Assembly: GCF_000597865.1 (NCBI RefSeq)
Contig: NZ_CP007452.1
Coordinates: 1,681,183-1,745,182 of the forward strand
Length of the DNA: 64,000 nucleotides
Origin: Peptoclostridium acidaminophilum DSM 3953
GTDB taxonomy: Bacteria > Bacillota > Clostridia > Peptostreptococcales > Peptostreptococcaceae
Direction: 5' to 3'
Under the pieces are notes generated by a model, which saw nothing but the letters and a program-made list of their open reading frames with translations, made no database searches and was not told where the DNA came from. Both the position numbers and the translations under genes were made by a program. Below, one piece after another: positions 1 through 7,486 of the stretch. Each line of letters starts with the position of its first letter. Position 1 is the first letter of the stretch.

Positions 1-509
1 GCTTGTCACAAGTGCTTCGTTGGATCTGTATGTGTTTGTTTTGTAATTCCATGAATCATTATAGATAATATTTATGCATTTTACAACGACAATTCTCAAT
101 AATTACCATTTGGGCATTTGCCAACAATCCTCGTTTTTTGTTTTATTGTTATTTTATTATCTATTTGTGTTCGTTTTTACTTCGGTTAAATTATGCATAT
201 CTACTCATTTGTGCAGCCCTGCCTTATAGGTTTTTACTGCCATTTGTTGATTTGCCGACATTTTCAGCATGTTTTTATTTCGAAGCCCCTCCTCAATTCC
301 ACATATTTACATCAATCCTGATGGCGTCATTTGCCATGCGTCTTCCGCTTTGACATTATGTTTTTCTATCGATGCTTGTTTTGTTATGAATTATTTCAAT
401 ACAGGCATTGAGGTGCTGTATTGTCCCCCCGAAAGATGATAGTATCTATATGAATGACTGCTCACATTTTAAATTTAACGAGTTGCTCCTGAAAGGACGG
501 ATACACCAG
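1..509. other. Non-coding or unassigned left edge
   Basis: I see no convincing gene here. The region is AT-rich and pyrimidine-rich. A 71-codon open frame at 138-353 on the plus strand has no ribosome binding site and an unnatural Phe/Leu-rich composition, so I do not call it. The last part must hold the promoter and leader of the Fe-S protein gene that starts at 510; I could not single out a clear promoter. Confidence 0.5.
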
Positions 510-1655
510 ATGACAACATTTAATACACCTGAAAATATAAAGCAAAAGTCGCTCGAATATGAAATGAGATGCATAGACTGCAGGGCCTGCATGAAGAACT
601 GTCCCATGCTCGATGAGTTCTGCACATCGCCAAAGGAGCTTCTTGGCCGCATAGGCTCAGCTGACACTCAGCCGCTGGAGCTTCCCTATTCATGCTCCCT
701 CTGCCAGTACTGCGCAAGAGTGTGCCCAAGGGACATAGATTTTTCAGCGCTATTCCATCCGATGAGAGAGCATATAGTAGCTTCAGGGAGTGTAAGCTCC
801 AAGCCTCTGTCCAAAGGGCTCTCAGTAGTTGCAAACCACCAAAAGCTGAGTTTTTCTAAGGTTTTCTCCTCCAGCTTCCCAAAAGCTGGCAAAAAAGCAA
901 AAACGGCCTTCATCCCGGGCTGCAGCCTGGCATCATACAGCCCTGAGCTTGTAATTTCATCCCACAAATATCTTCAAAGAAAAATCGGGGATGTAGGCCT
1001 TATAATCCAGTGCTGTGGAAAGCCAACACTTTCAGTGGGTGACTTGGAAAAATTCAGCGACTACTACTCCCGTCTTGAAAAGATGATGGACAAAATGGGC
1101 TGTGACACTGTAATAACGTCGTGCCAGAACTGCTACAAGACCATAGCTAAATACAGCCCCCATATAAAGGTAGTATCACTTTGGGAGGTTATGGCAGACC
1201 TTGGGGTTCCCGAAAAGGCAGCCGGCGTCGGACGCGGCATAGATGCCATGTTTGCGCTGCACGATCCGTGCCCCACTAGAAATGTAGCCTCCATGCATGA
1301 AGCCGTAAGAGAAATAGTCCGTCAGCTCGGCCTAAATATGGTAGAGTTTGAAAGCAACAGGTCACTCACAGCCTGCTGCGGCCAGGGCGGTATGATAGGC
1401 CTTACAAGTCCCAAGCTGGGTGTAAGGCAGATGAAAAAAAGAGCCTCCGAAGGAAAGGAAGCCGACTATATAATAACTTACTGTGAATCGTGCGTTGAAT
1501 CCATGCAAAGCGCCGATGCAAAATCGCTCCACATACTCGACATTGTATTTGGGGATAATTTTGAAGGCAGGGATTTGAACCAGATAAGACCAGGCTTTGC
1601 TGGCAAGTGGCTCAACAGATACAGGATAAAAAGGCTCACAGACAGGCTGGATTAG
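510..1655 (+). CDS. Fe-S oxidoreductase with two CCG domains (GlcF/HdrD type)
   Basis: Predicted 381-residue cytosolic iron-sulfur protein. A ferredoxin-like N-terminus shows C21-x2-C24-x2-C27-x3-C31-P, and a second cluster motif follows (CSLCQYCARVCP). Two cysteine-rich CCG repeats come after (around CCGKPTLS and CCGQGGM), as in the electron-transfer subunits of glycolate oxidase (GlcF), LutA and heterodisulfide reductase HdrD. That build suggests electron transfer to or from a flavoprotein partner, but no flavin dehydrogenase lies beside it, so the substrate is unknown. I start at ATG 510 because AGGACGG sits 9 bases upstream; an upstream in-frame extension to 408 lacks a ribosome site and family-like sequence. 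A terminator follows directly, so the gene looks monocistronic. Confidence 0.8.
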   Translation: MTTFNTPENIKQKSLEYEMRCIDCRACMKNCPMLDEFCTSPKELLGRIGSADTQPLELPYSCSLCQYCARVCPRDIDFSALFHPMREHIVASGSVSSKPLSKGLSVVANHQKLSFSKVFSSSFPKAGKKAKTAFIPGCSLASYSPELVISSHKYLQRKIGDVGLIIQCCGKPTLSVGDLEKFSDYYSRLEKMMDKMGCDTVITSCQNCYKTIAKYSPHIKVVSLWEVMADLGVPEKAAGVGRGIDAMFALHDPCPTRNVASMHEAVREIVRQLGLNMVEFESNRSLTACCGQGGMIGLTSPKLGVRQMKKRASEGKEADYIITYCESCVESMQSADAKSLHILDIVFGDNFEGRDLNQIRPGFAGKWLNRYRIKRLTDRLD

Positions 1656-1659
1656 GCAT

Positions 1660-1688
1660 AGCCCCTTGCATAAGGGGCTTTTTTTATG
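1660..1688 (+). terminator. Rho-independent terminator after the Fe-S oxidoreductase
   Basis: Inverted repeat AGCCCCTT/AAGGGGCT with a short loop, followed by a run of seven T. It lies 5 bases after the stop codon at 1655. Confidence 0.9.
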
Positions 1689-1729
1689 TAGTATTTTATT
1701 TATGATATCTAATTGAAAGGAGCATTAAA

Positions 1730-2005
1730 ATGTGGAGCATTGCTTTATTTTTGTTTGCTGGCATCGCCATAGGCTACTTCCGGGGGATGAACGAGAAGGA
1801 GAAAAAGATAAATTCGACGCTGCAGCAGGCGGGACTGATATTTCTGCTTTTTTCAATGGGCTGCGCAATAGGGGCCAATAAGGACATACTCTCCAACATA
1901 TTGAAGATAGGCAAGGTTTCTGCTTCCTTTGCTTTGCTGACCTCACTGTTTAGCATAGCATTCGTATTCCTTATAACCTCAAAACTTATGAAGGGAGCTG
2001 AGTAG
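1730..2005 (+). CDS. LysO-type exporter, N-terminal part (split gene)
   Basis: 91-residue membrane protein with about three hydrophobic segments and the pattern GMNEKEKKIN between the first two. It resembles the N-terminal third of the LysO/YbjE (DUF340) lysine exporter, which is one chain of about 299 residues in E. coli. The start ATG is preceded by AAAGGAGCATTAAA. The stop at 2003-2005 is one base before the GTG start of the next gene, so the two are translationally coupled and together (91+198 residues) equal one full LysO. Two-gene LysO versions are, as I recall, common in Clostridia, so this is probably a natural split. The transported substrate is inferred from family only. Confidence 0.75.
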   Translation: MWSIALFLFAGIAIGYFRGMNEKEKKINSTLQQAGLIFLLFSMGCAIGANKDILSNILKIGKVSASFALLTSLFSIAFVFLITSKLMKGAE

Positions 2006-2006
2006 C

Positions 2007-2603
2007 GTGTCTTTTGCCATAATAGCCGCAATACTCGCGGGCGTAGTATCAGGCATGTTCATAATGCCCGAGAGCTTCTTGCAAAATACCGACCTGCTGG
2101 CGACCGTATCTCTCAATGCCCTGCTTCTTCTTATTGGCATAGAAGTCGGCTCCAACAGGAACGTTATGAGCGACATAAAAAAAAGCGGACTCGCATCGCT
2201 CGTAGTGCCGGTTTCAATAATAACAGGTAGCCTTATAGGCGGTCTTGTCGCAGGCTTAATATTCGGATTGCCGCACAACATAAGCCTGTCGATAGCCTCA
2301 GGCTTTGGCTGGTACAGCCTCTCCGGCATAATGCTTACAAAGCTTGCCAACGCGCAGGTTGGGACCATAGCCTTCATGACCAACGTGTTCAGGGAGATCT
2401 TTGCTGTAATATCAATACCCTACATAGCCAAATATCTGAATCACTATTCGGCTATAGCTCCGGCAGGAGCCACTTCCATGGACACCACCCTGCCGCTTAT
2501 CTCCAAGGCCACATCGCCGTCTGTGGTTGTGGTTTCCTTCATAAACGGTGTGCTTCTCAGCTCGCTGGTTCCGTTTTTTGTGACTTTCTTTTTCTCGATA
2601 TAG
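2007..2603 (+). CDS. LysO-type exporter, C-terminal part (split gene)
   Basis: 198-residue integral membrane protein, the C-terminal two thirds of a LysO/YbjE-like amino acid exporter. It shows the family's conserved stretch GFGWYSLSGI and FMTNVFREI, and a PAGATSMDTTLP segment before the last helices. GTG start at 2007 with AGGGAGCTGAGTAGC upstream, overlapping the end of the N-terminal partner. Expected role: export of excess lysine or a similar cationic amino acid across the cytoplasmic membrane. Exact substrate is not shown by sequence. Confidence 0.8.
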   Translation: MSFAIIAAILAGVVSGMFIMPESFLQNTDLLATVSLNALLLLIGIEVGSNRNVMSDIKKSGLASLVVPVSIITGSLIGGLVAGLIFGLPHNISLSIASGFGWYSLSGIMLTKLANAQVGTIAFMTNVFREIFAVISIPYIAKYLNHYSAIAPAGATSMDTTLPLISKATSPSVVVVSFINGVLLSSLVPFFVTFFFSI

Positions 2604-2645
2604 CATCTCTGCACTAGCCTGGAACATTTTCTTTGATGACACTGC

Positions 2646-2677
2646 AAACGCCCGGACAACAAAATTTCCGGGCGTTT
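2646..2677. terminator. Bidirectional terminator between lysO and the DUF523 gene
   Basis: Perfect inverted repeat AAACGCCCGG/CCGGGCGTTT with a 12-base AT-rich loop, between two convergent genes; T-rich on the plus side. Confidence 0.8.
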
Positions 2678-2696
2678 ATTGCTTTAGCCGTGTTTC

Positions 2697-3614
2697 CTAC
2701 CTGCCCTTATACTGTATGGGCGCCGAGCCGAACATTAAACCAGTCTCTGCAGCTTTCCTCTCCATAATCATAAGCTCACTTGCTATATGTGTCATATTTC
2801 TTAACTCTTCCGGCCTCATTATCTCATCCACATCCATGCCGGATTTTTTCTTGTAGAATATATAGTGCTTCCAGAGCATGTGCTTTATCTTAGGAAGGCT
2901 TGAAGGTCTTCTAAGAAGCATCAGCAGGCTGTTTCTCAGATCCTCCGCATAATCGGGGCTAAACTCCCAGTCATTTTTGGCCAGCATTTTTCCTATTTCT
3001 CTGGCTTCCTCGTTGTCAAGCTCCTGGCAGATAAATTTGATAGTGTGCCACATATCGTATATGTCGGTTTTTGATCTTAGCTCTACACTTCTGAGCCAAG
3101 CAAACGCATTCAGCCTTCTTTTCCAGTCCCACCATCTCACCGGACTTTGAAGGTCGGCCGCCGGTATCAGGAAAAAGCCTTCTTTCAAAAGGAGCGCGCC
3201 GAACACCCCTGGCGGCTTTCCTATTCTTTTATTTTTGAGAGTTGTCCTGTAAACACCGCAGGAAGGGCTCCCTTCCATGAATATGTAGACATAAACACCT
3301 GCGCTCTTCAGCATTTCCATGCATACTTGGGCACCATGCTTCACTCTCTCTGTTACATCCTCGCCGCTTCTGCCCTTTATCCTGGCTTTCCCCTCCCACA
3401 CATCGATTCCGTTCCCGCCTGAAATCCTTATGGGTTCACGCGGTACTCCAAGACCCGCCATGCATTCCGGGCATACGGGATGCCATATGAATTCGCTTTG
3501 CCCCCTCCCCAGATATTCAAGCATGCTCCATCCTTTTTTATTGTATCTTACCTCGCAGCCGTACATGCATGCGCTTATGCCGACTTTGATCTTCTCCCTC
3601 AGCACCGTTTCCAT
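2697..3614 (-). CDS. DUF523-DUF1722 fusion protein
   Basis: 305 residues. The first half is a DUF523 (YbbK-like) domain: VGISACMYGCEVRYN near the N-terminus, HPVCPECMAGLGVPREP, and SPSCGVYRTT, with paired cysteines that suggest metal or Fe-S binding. The second half is a DUF1722 (YbgA-like) domain with the LRRPSSLPKIKHMLWKHY region. The fusion is seen in many bacteria; the biochemical role is not settled. Start chosen at ATG 3614 since CGGAGA lies 9 bases upstream; a GTG three codons earlier is possible. Monocistronic, with the shared terminator at 2646-2677 after it. Confidence 0.75.
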   Translation of the reverse strand: METVLREKIKVGISACMYGCEVRYNKKGWSMLEYLGRGQSEFIWHPVCPECMAGLGVPREPIRISGGNGIDVWEGKARIKGRSGEDVTERVKHGAQVCMEMLKSAGVYVYIFMEGSPSCGVYRTTLKNKRIGKPPGVFGALLLKEGFFLIPAADLQSPVRWWDWKRRLNAFAWLRSVELRSKTDIYDMWHTIKFICQELDNEEAREIGKMLAKNDWEFSPDYAEDLRNSLLMLLRRPSSLPKIKHMLWKHYIFYKKKSGMDVDEIMRPEELRNMTHIASELMIMERKAAETGLMFGSAPIQYKGR

Positions 3615-3745
3615 GTGTACCACTCTCCGTTTATATTTTAAAATGAATTAATTTAAATTCCATTGCCTATATTGTATTTACCCAAATATCTCTCCAAAAC
3701 ATACAGGAAAGCTTTTACCCAAAACATAAACGGGTATAATACAGA

Positions 3746-3960
3746 TGAACCTCCCCCACTTAGCTCCTAACAGAGCTTGAAGTTGGGGGTTTCTTGCCAT
3801 CGAAAATCCTTTCTCCCACACAGGCATGCAGGTTGGCTGCATGCCCTCACAGCATCGCTGCGGGGGCAGATTGGGATTTCTAAGCAAGCAACGCCCTTTC
3901 GGGCGGGGCGGAACAGCCCTTCTACTAACTTCAAGCACAGGATGTCCTATGCTATCCGTA
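3746..3960 (-). ncRNA. Candidate omega (right-end) RNA of tnpB with guide
   Basis: The 3' end of tnpB and the roughly 200 bases after it form several GC-rich hairpins (CCGCCCCGCCCGAAAGGGCG; GCATGCAGCC..CTGCATGC; a final CCCCC/GGGGG stem). This is where TnpB elements encode their guide RNA scaffold. If the RNA ends its scaffold at GGTTCA (3751-3746), the guide would begin TCTGTATTATACCCG, reading into flanking DNA from 3745 downwards. Ends and processing are inferred. Confidence 0.5.
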
Positions 3961-5122
3961 GATACGTTATATTCGCAATGTCGGCTACATATGTTATCCA
4001 CCCTCCGTGGATATGCTTGGAGAGGATGTTTCTTGCCCCGTGGATGTCACGGTGGCAGCTGTAGCCGCATTTGCACTTGTAGCTTCTGCCAGAGGTCTTC
4101 TTCCTCTTGCCGCAGACAGGGCATGTCTGCGTTGTGTAGCTTTCATCAATCTTGGACATGGCTATGCCGCATGCGTTGAGCTTGTACTCCATGTAGGCTT
4201 GGAGCCTGCCGAACGCCCAGTTCGAGAGCTTTTGGGATTCCTTTTTCCTAAGCTTGCCCTTGGTGTTACGTTGGACGCCTTCGACCTTGCCCACGGCGAC
4301 TTCTCCCACAGCATTGGTTAAGCACCAATCGGCAAACTTCCTGCTAGACTTGTGCAGGGCGTCCTTCAGTTGTTTTTCGGACTTGGACAAGATGTACTGC
4401 TTGGCCTGGTTATAACGTCTCCACTGGCGTGAACCCTTCTTGCACCTGCTCATAAGCCTTTGAAGCTCTGCGAGTTTCTTGTTTCTGAGCCTGTGTATAC
4501 TTCGGAGCTTTCTGCCTGTTATAATTAAGCTCTCTCCGCTTTCGCAGAAGGCGGCGATAGAGTGTATCTCGCCAAGGTCTACGCCGACTTTGAGAGTGCC
4601 GGCGTTTTCAGCTTCTCCTGCGTAGTCGTCGTAGCTCATAGAGACCATGAGCCCCATGTCGTAGACAAGCTCTATCTCCTTGATGTCCCCGACGGGGACA
4701 TACTTGCACCAGATGGTTATGGGTTTTTGCCTCTTTCCGTGGGCTATGCCCATGGAAAGCTCTATTTTCCCGTTAGGGAAAACCTTGAAAGCCTTGTCAA
4801 TCCATTTGGTGTTGTAGTGCTTTTTGCTCTTGTAGGGGTATTTGTTCTTGTAGCCCTTGAGATTAGCGGCACGGGCTGCATCTCTGGCGAACAGGTATTT
4901 GTGGCAAACAGCTTGCACCGATTGGCTGTGAAGGGGGAACTTGCCCTTCATTTCGGCTTGAAGCTGGGACTTGCCTATCCACTTTCCGCCGTTTTCAAGG
5001 GAGTAGTCCTTTGAGACGGCAAGACAGGCATTCCAAATCTCGGCAGAAATGCGGTTGCACGCAAAAAGCCTGTCGAGGTCGGACTTGGTTGAGTAAAAGT
5101 CTGTTTTGTGGCATCTAATCAT
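3947..5122 (-). CDS. tnpB: RNA-guided endonuclease TnpB
   Basis: 391-residue IS605-type TnpB, the RuvC-like nuclease family ancestral to Cas12. Catalytic residues look intact: D182 in VGVDLGEIHS, E281 in VGKVEGVQ and D359 in CHRDIHGARN. The C-terminal zinc ribbon is present (C334-x2-C337 and C350-x-C352). Length is normal for TnpB, so the protein appears functional. ATG start at 5122 has GAAAGGAGCAGTCTCA upstream. The protein should cut DNA matching the guide carried at the element's right end and so favour retention of the element. Unusual: a 26-base perfect palindrome with a LexA-like core sits in the promoter/leader just upstream (5145-5170). Confidence 0.9.
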   Translation of the reverse strand: MIRCHKTDFYSTKSDLDRLFACNRISAEIWNACLAVSKDYSLENGGKWIGKSQLQAEMKGKFPLHSQSVQAVCHKYLFARDAARAANLKGYKNKYPYKSKKHYNTKWIDKAFKVFPNGKIELSMGIAHGKRQKPITIWCKYVPVGDIKEIELVYDMGLMVSMSYDDYAGEAENAGTLKVGVDLGEIHSIAAFCESGESLIITGRKLRSIHRLRNKKLAELQRLMSRCKKGSRQWRRYNQAKQYILSKSEKQLKDALHKSSRKFADWCLTNAVGEVAVGKVEGVQRNTKGKLRKKESQKLSNWAFGRLQAYMEYKLNACGIAMSKIDESYTTQTCPVCGKRKKTSGRSYKCKCGYSCHRDIHGARNILSKHIHGGWITYVADIANITYLRIA

Positions 5123-5144
5123 TGAGACTGCTCCTTTCGCAAAT

Positions 5145-5170
5145 AAATACAGAACATATGTTCTGTATTT
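5145..5170. promoter_or_regulatory. 26-bp perfect palindrome with LexA-like core before tnpB
   Basis: The 26 bases read identically on both strands. The centre is GAACATATGTTC (5152-5163), which fits the Gram-positive LexA/DinR core GAAC-N4-GTTC. A TATAAT on the minus strand at 5173-5178 would put the transcription start inside or next to the palindrome, and the tnpB start codon is 23 bases further on. I see no good -35 box. A repressor site is the simplest reading; an RNA hairpin or a transposition-end hairpin are alternatives. Confidence 0.6.
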
Positions 5171-5232
5171 TAATTATACCCGATTATTTGCTCAAAACCC
5201 ATGATTTTTCAAAGAAAAACATATAAAAACCC

Positions 5233-5284
5233 GGCAATTCATCCCAACGCCTACGTCTTGCTTAGAGGCGGGGGAATTCTTGCC
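5233..5284. repeat. Right-end-like hairpin upstream of tnpB
   Basis: Nested inverted repeat: outer GGCAATTC / GAATTCTTGCC, then CCC/GGG, then CGCCT..AGGCG. It resembles the closing hairpin found at the other side of the tnpB element (both contain GGCAAGAA followed by a C-run on the minus strand). It may be the element's left end or the remnant right end of a second, related element. Confidence 0.5.
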
Positions 5285-5354
5285 AGAAAATATGTTAATA
5301 TTTTACAAACACGCAGTTCTGTTCATACATTTCACAGCAAAGGGAGTGATTAAT

Positions 5355-6479
5355 TTGAGCAATTCAATAAGGATAGGCAGAATCAAAGGAATTGACATAG
5401 AGCTCAACTACAACTGGATAGTGATTTTTCTTCTTATAACATACATGTTTGCAAATTACTATTTCCCGACTTATTTTAAGGACTGGCCGGAGTGGGTGTA
5501 TTGGGCGGAGGGAGCTTTCATAGCTATAATGCTTTTTGTTTCCGTGCTGTTGCATGAGCTTTCGCATTCGCTCGTATCCAGGCATTTTGGCATAGCCGTA
5601 AAAAAGATATCTCTGTTTATATTCGGGGGCACGGCCTATATAGAAAGGGATGCCGACACTCCGGGCAAGGAATTCCTGATAGCAATCGCCGGGCCTCTCA
5701 TGAGTCTTTTTTTGGCTATACTCTTCACAGTGACTTCCAACATCCTTACGCTTGCCAATGCCTCTGAGATGATTTCGGCTCCCCTTGCATATATAGGCCA
5801 GATGAACATTGTGCTTGCAGTTTTCAACCTGTTTCCGGCAATGCCCCTTGACGGCGGTAGAATACTCACCGCCCTCATATGGAAGATCAAAAAAGACAGG
5901 ATATATGCAGCAAAGATAGCAAGCGCATCAGGCACATTTTTCTCGTATACGCTTATGATGCTTGGGATGCTCAACATACTCTCGGGAAACATATTAAACG
6001 GCGCGTGGCTTATAATGATAGGAGTTTTCCTGGGCCAGTCCGCAAAGGCATCATACCAGAACTCCCTGTTCGAAAAGCTGTTTGCAGGAGTGCTAGTAAA
6101 AGACATAATGACATCGCCAGTCGTAACGGTAGACATGGACATGACAGCATCGAGACTTCTCAAGGATTTCTTCTTCCATTACAAGCATCCGTTCTTTCCG
6201 GTGCTTAGCGAAGGCAGGATTGCCGGCGTTATTATGCTTAAAGCTTTAAAAGCGGTGCGTGAAGAGGACATGGACAAAATCACAGTAAAGCAGCTCTTCC
6301 AGCCTCTCGATGGCAGCTTCATAATAGCACCCGAGGAGACTGCTGAAAATGCGCTCAGAAGACTTTCTTCGAACCCGCTCGGAAGGTTCCTTGTAATGGA
6401 CGAACACGGCCTCCTGGGGATTCTTTCAAAGACAGATCTTATAAAGTATATATCTATGTACAACGAACTTCACAGCTGA
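5355..6479 (+). CDS. Site-2 protease family zinc metalloprotease with CBS pair
   Basis: 374-residue membrane protease of the M50 / SpoIVFB-like group. H67-E-L-S-H71 is the zinc-binding HExxH in a membrane helix, and NLFPAMPLDGGRIL carries the second motif (NxxPxxPLDGG) that gives the third ligand. Five or six hydrophobic helices are followed by two CBS domains (from about residue 245: VKDIMTSPVVTV and a second copy ending MDEHGLLGILSKTDL), as in CBS-type S2Ps that may sense adenine nucleotides. I choose the TTG at 5355, since AGGGAGTGATTAA precedes it; the open frame back to 5280 overlaps the mobile-element end and lacks a ribosome site. The substrate is unknown. Confidence 0.88.
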   Translation: MSNSIRIGRIKGIDIELNYNWIVIFLLITYMFANYYFPTYFKDWPEWVYWAEGAFIAIMLFVSVLLHELSHSLVSRHFGIAVKKISLFIFGGTAYIERDADTPGKEFLIAIAGPLMSLFLAILFTVTSNILTLANASEMISAPLAYIGQMNIVLAVFNLFPAMPLDGGRILTALIWKIKKDRIYAAKIASASGTFFSYTLMMLGMLNILSGNILNGAWLIMIGVFLGQSAKASYQNSLFEKLFAGVLVKDIMTSPVVTVDMDMTASRLLKDFFFHYKHPFFPVLSEGRIAGVIMLKALKAVREEDMDKITVKQLFQPLDGSFIIAPEETAENALRRLSSNPLGRFLVMDEHGLLGILSKTDLIKYISMYNELHS

Positions 6480-6480
6480 C

Positions 6481-6517
6481 AAGAAAAGGACCCGCTATCA
6501 AAGCGAGTCCTTTTCTT
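6481..6517. terminator. Bidirectional terminator between S2P gene and cysE
   Basis: Inverted repeat AAGAAAAGGAC / GTCCTTTTCTT with a short imperfect centre, between convergent genes; T-rich on both exits. Confidence 0.85.
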
Positions 6518-6528
6518 CTTTATCCGGT

Positions 6529-7080
6529 TCAAACACACACCGTGTTTGGAATATTTACCTTGTCGCACACCCTTACGCCGTCTATCTTGACTACTCTTGC
6601 AGGTATTCCGACAACCGTGCTGTTGGCAGGCACTTCTCTCAATACTACCGCATTTGCGCCTACCTTGGCATTTTCATTTATCATAATGGGACCAAGTATC
6701 TTGGCTCCCGCAGAAATCATTACGTTATTGCCTATTGTGGGGTGCCTTTTGCCCTTGTCCTTTCCGGTTCCGCCAAGAGTCACTCCCTGATAAAGCATGA
6801 CATCGTCGCCTATCTCGGCTGTTTCACCTATTACTATGCCCATGCCGTGGTCTATGAAAAGTCTTTTTCCAATCGTTGCTCCGGGGTGTATCTCGACTCC
6901 CGTAAAGAATCTAACTATGTTGGACAAGAACCTTGATGTTACCCTGAATCCCTTTTTATACAGGAAATGGTTGAGCTTGTGGGCAAGCACCGCATGAAGC
7001 CCAGGAAAATTCAAAAACACCTCGAATGCGTTAGTTGCCGCCGGGTCCTTCTCCATATACGTCTTGATGTACTCTCTCAT
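6529..7080 (-). CDS. cysE: Serine O-acetyltransferase
   Basis: 183-residue CysE, which makes O-acetylserine from serine and acetyl-CoA, the first step of cysteine synthesis. The left-handed beta-helix is clear: hexapeptide repeats around [34 protein letters not shown] and the [18 protein letters not shown] loop, with the catalytic His in FIDHGMG. It belongs to the short clostridial type with a reduced N-terminal domain. I start at ATG 7080 (AAGGAGGCTTTCCAA upstream); a frame extending to 7110 has no ribosome site. Expression is set by the cysteine T-box just upstream. Cysteine supply may matter for Fe-S proteins and selenium chemistry, which is inference. Confidence 0.93.
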   Translation of the reverse strand: MREYIKTYMEKDPAATNAFEVFLNFPGLHAVLAHKLNHFLYKKGFRVTSRFLSNIVRFFTGVEIHPGATIGKRLFIDHGMGIVIGETAEIGDDVMLYQGVTLGGTGKDKGKRHPTIGNNVMISAGAKILGPIMINENAKVGANAVVLREVPANSTVVGIPARVVKIDGVRVCDKVNIPNTVCV

Positions 7081-7114
7081 TTGGAAAGCCTCCTTATCAC
7101 ACATTTTCAAACAT

Positions 7115-7411
7115 TAAAAAAATCCCCCCTCTTGCTGCTGCAAGAGGCGAGATATATTCGCGGTTCCACTCTTTTTCAAGGCTTTACGCCTTCTTTAAAA
7201 GCTTTAACGGCCTTCGCCGGTCGTTTCTACTCCCTGTTGGTTTCAAAGCGACTTCTCCGGGATGCACTTCACAAGCTTCATGACCGCCGGACTCTCACCA
7301 ATCTCCGGCTCGCTTTTGCCAATTCCTTTGCTACTCTTCCCTTCACGGAATTTGATATAGATTTGAATTTCAAGCATTTAAGTGTTGATAATCTTAATTA
7401 AGATTGACTTT
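7115..7411 (-). promoter_or_regulatory. T-box leader, cysteine specifier
   Basis: The 14-base T-box motif AGAGTGGAACCGCG is present on the minus strand (7172 to 7159), followed by a terminator with CCTCTTGC/GCAAGAGG arms (7128-7147) and a run of seven T. In the specifier region, GTGAAGTGCATCC places TGC (7266-7264), a cysteine codon, at the expected spot. Uncharged tRNA-Cys should favour the antiterminator and switch cysE on. Confidence 0.92.
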
Positions 7412-7417
7412 AAATTA

Positions 7418-7446
7418 ATTATAAGACACTAAATTATCAATGTCAA
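7418..7446 (-). promoter_or_regulatory. Sigma-A promoter for the cysE T-box leader
   Basis: TTGACA (7446-7441), 17-base spacer, TATAAT (7423-7418) on the minus strand; a consensus promoter placing the start near 7411. Confidence 0.9.
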
Positions 7447-7486
7447 TAATTATTTCATAGTATTTCACTAGGGATTAAAATTGGAA

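Larger units (their letters stand above)
3746..5284 (-). mobile_element. TnpB-only IS200/IS605-family element (IS1341-like)
   Basis: A single tnpB gene with no tnpA, flanked by hairpin-forming ends. The right tip (3' of tnpB, low coordinates) ends in a GC-rich hairpin with CCCCC/GGGGG arms followed by GGTTCA at 3746-3751, typical of IS605-type right ends. On the other side an RE-like hairpin lies at 5233-5284. There are no inverted terminal repeats or target duplications, as expected for this family. The left boundary is uncertain: it may lie anywhere between about 5180 and 5284. Without TnpA the element would need transposase in trans. Confidence 0.65.

Noticed and set aside
138-353. 71-codon hydrophobic open frame on the plus strand
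   Set aside because: No ribosome site, pyrimidine-rich composition that gives Phe/Leu runs, no recognised protein.
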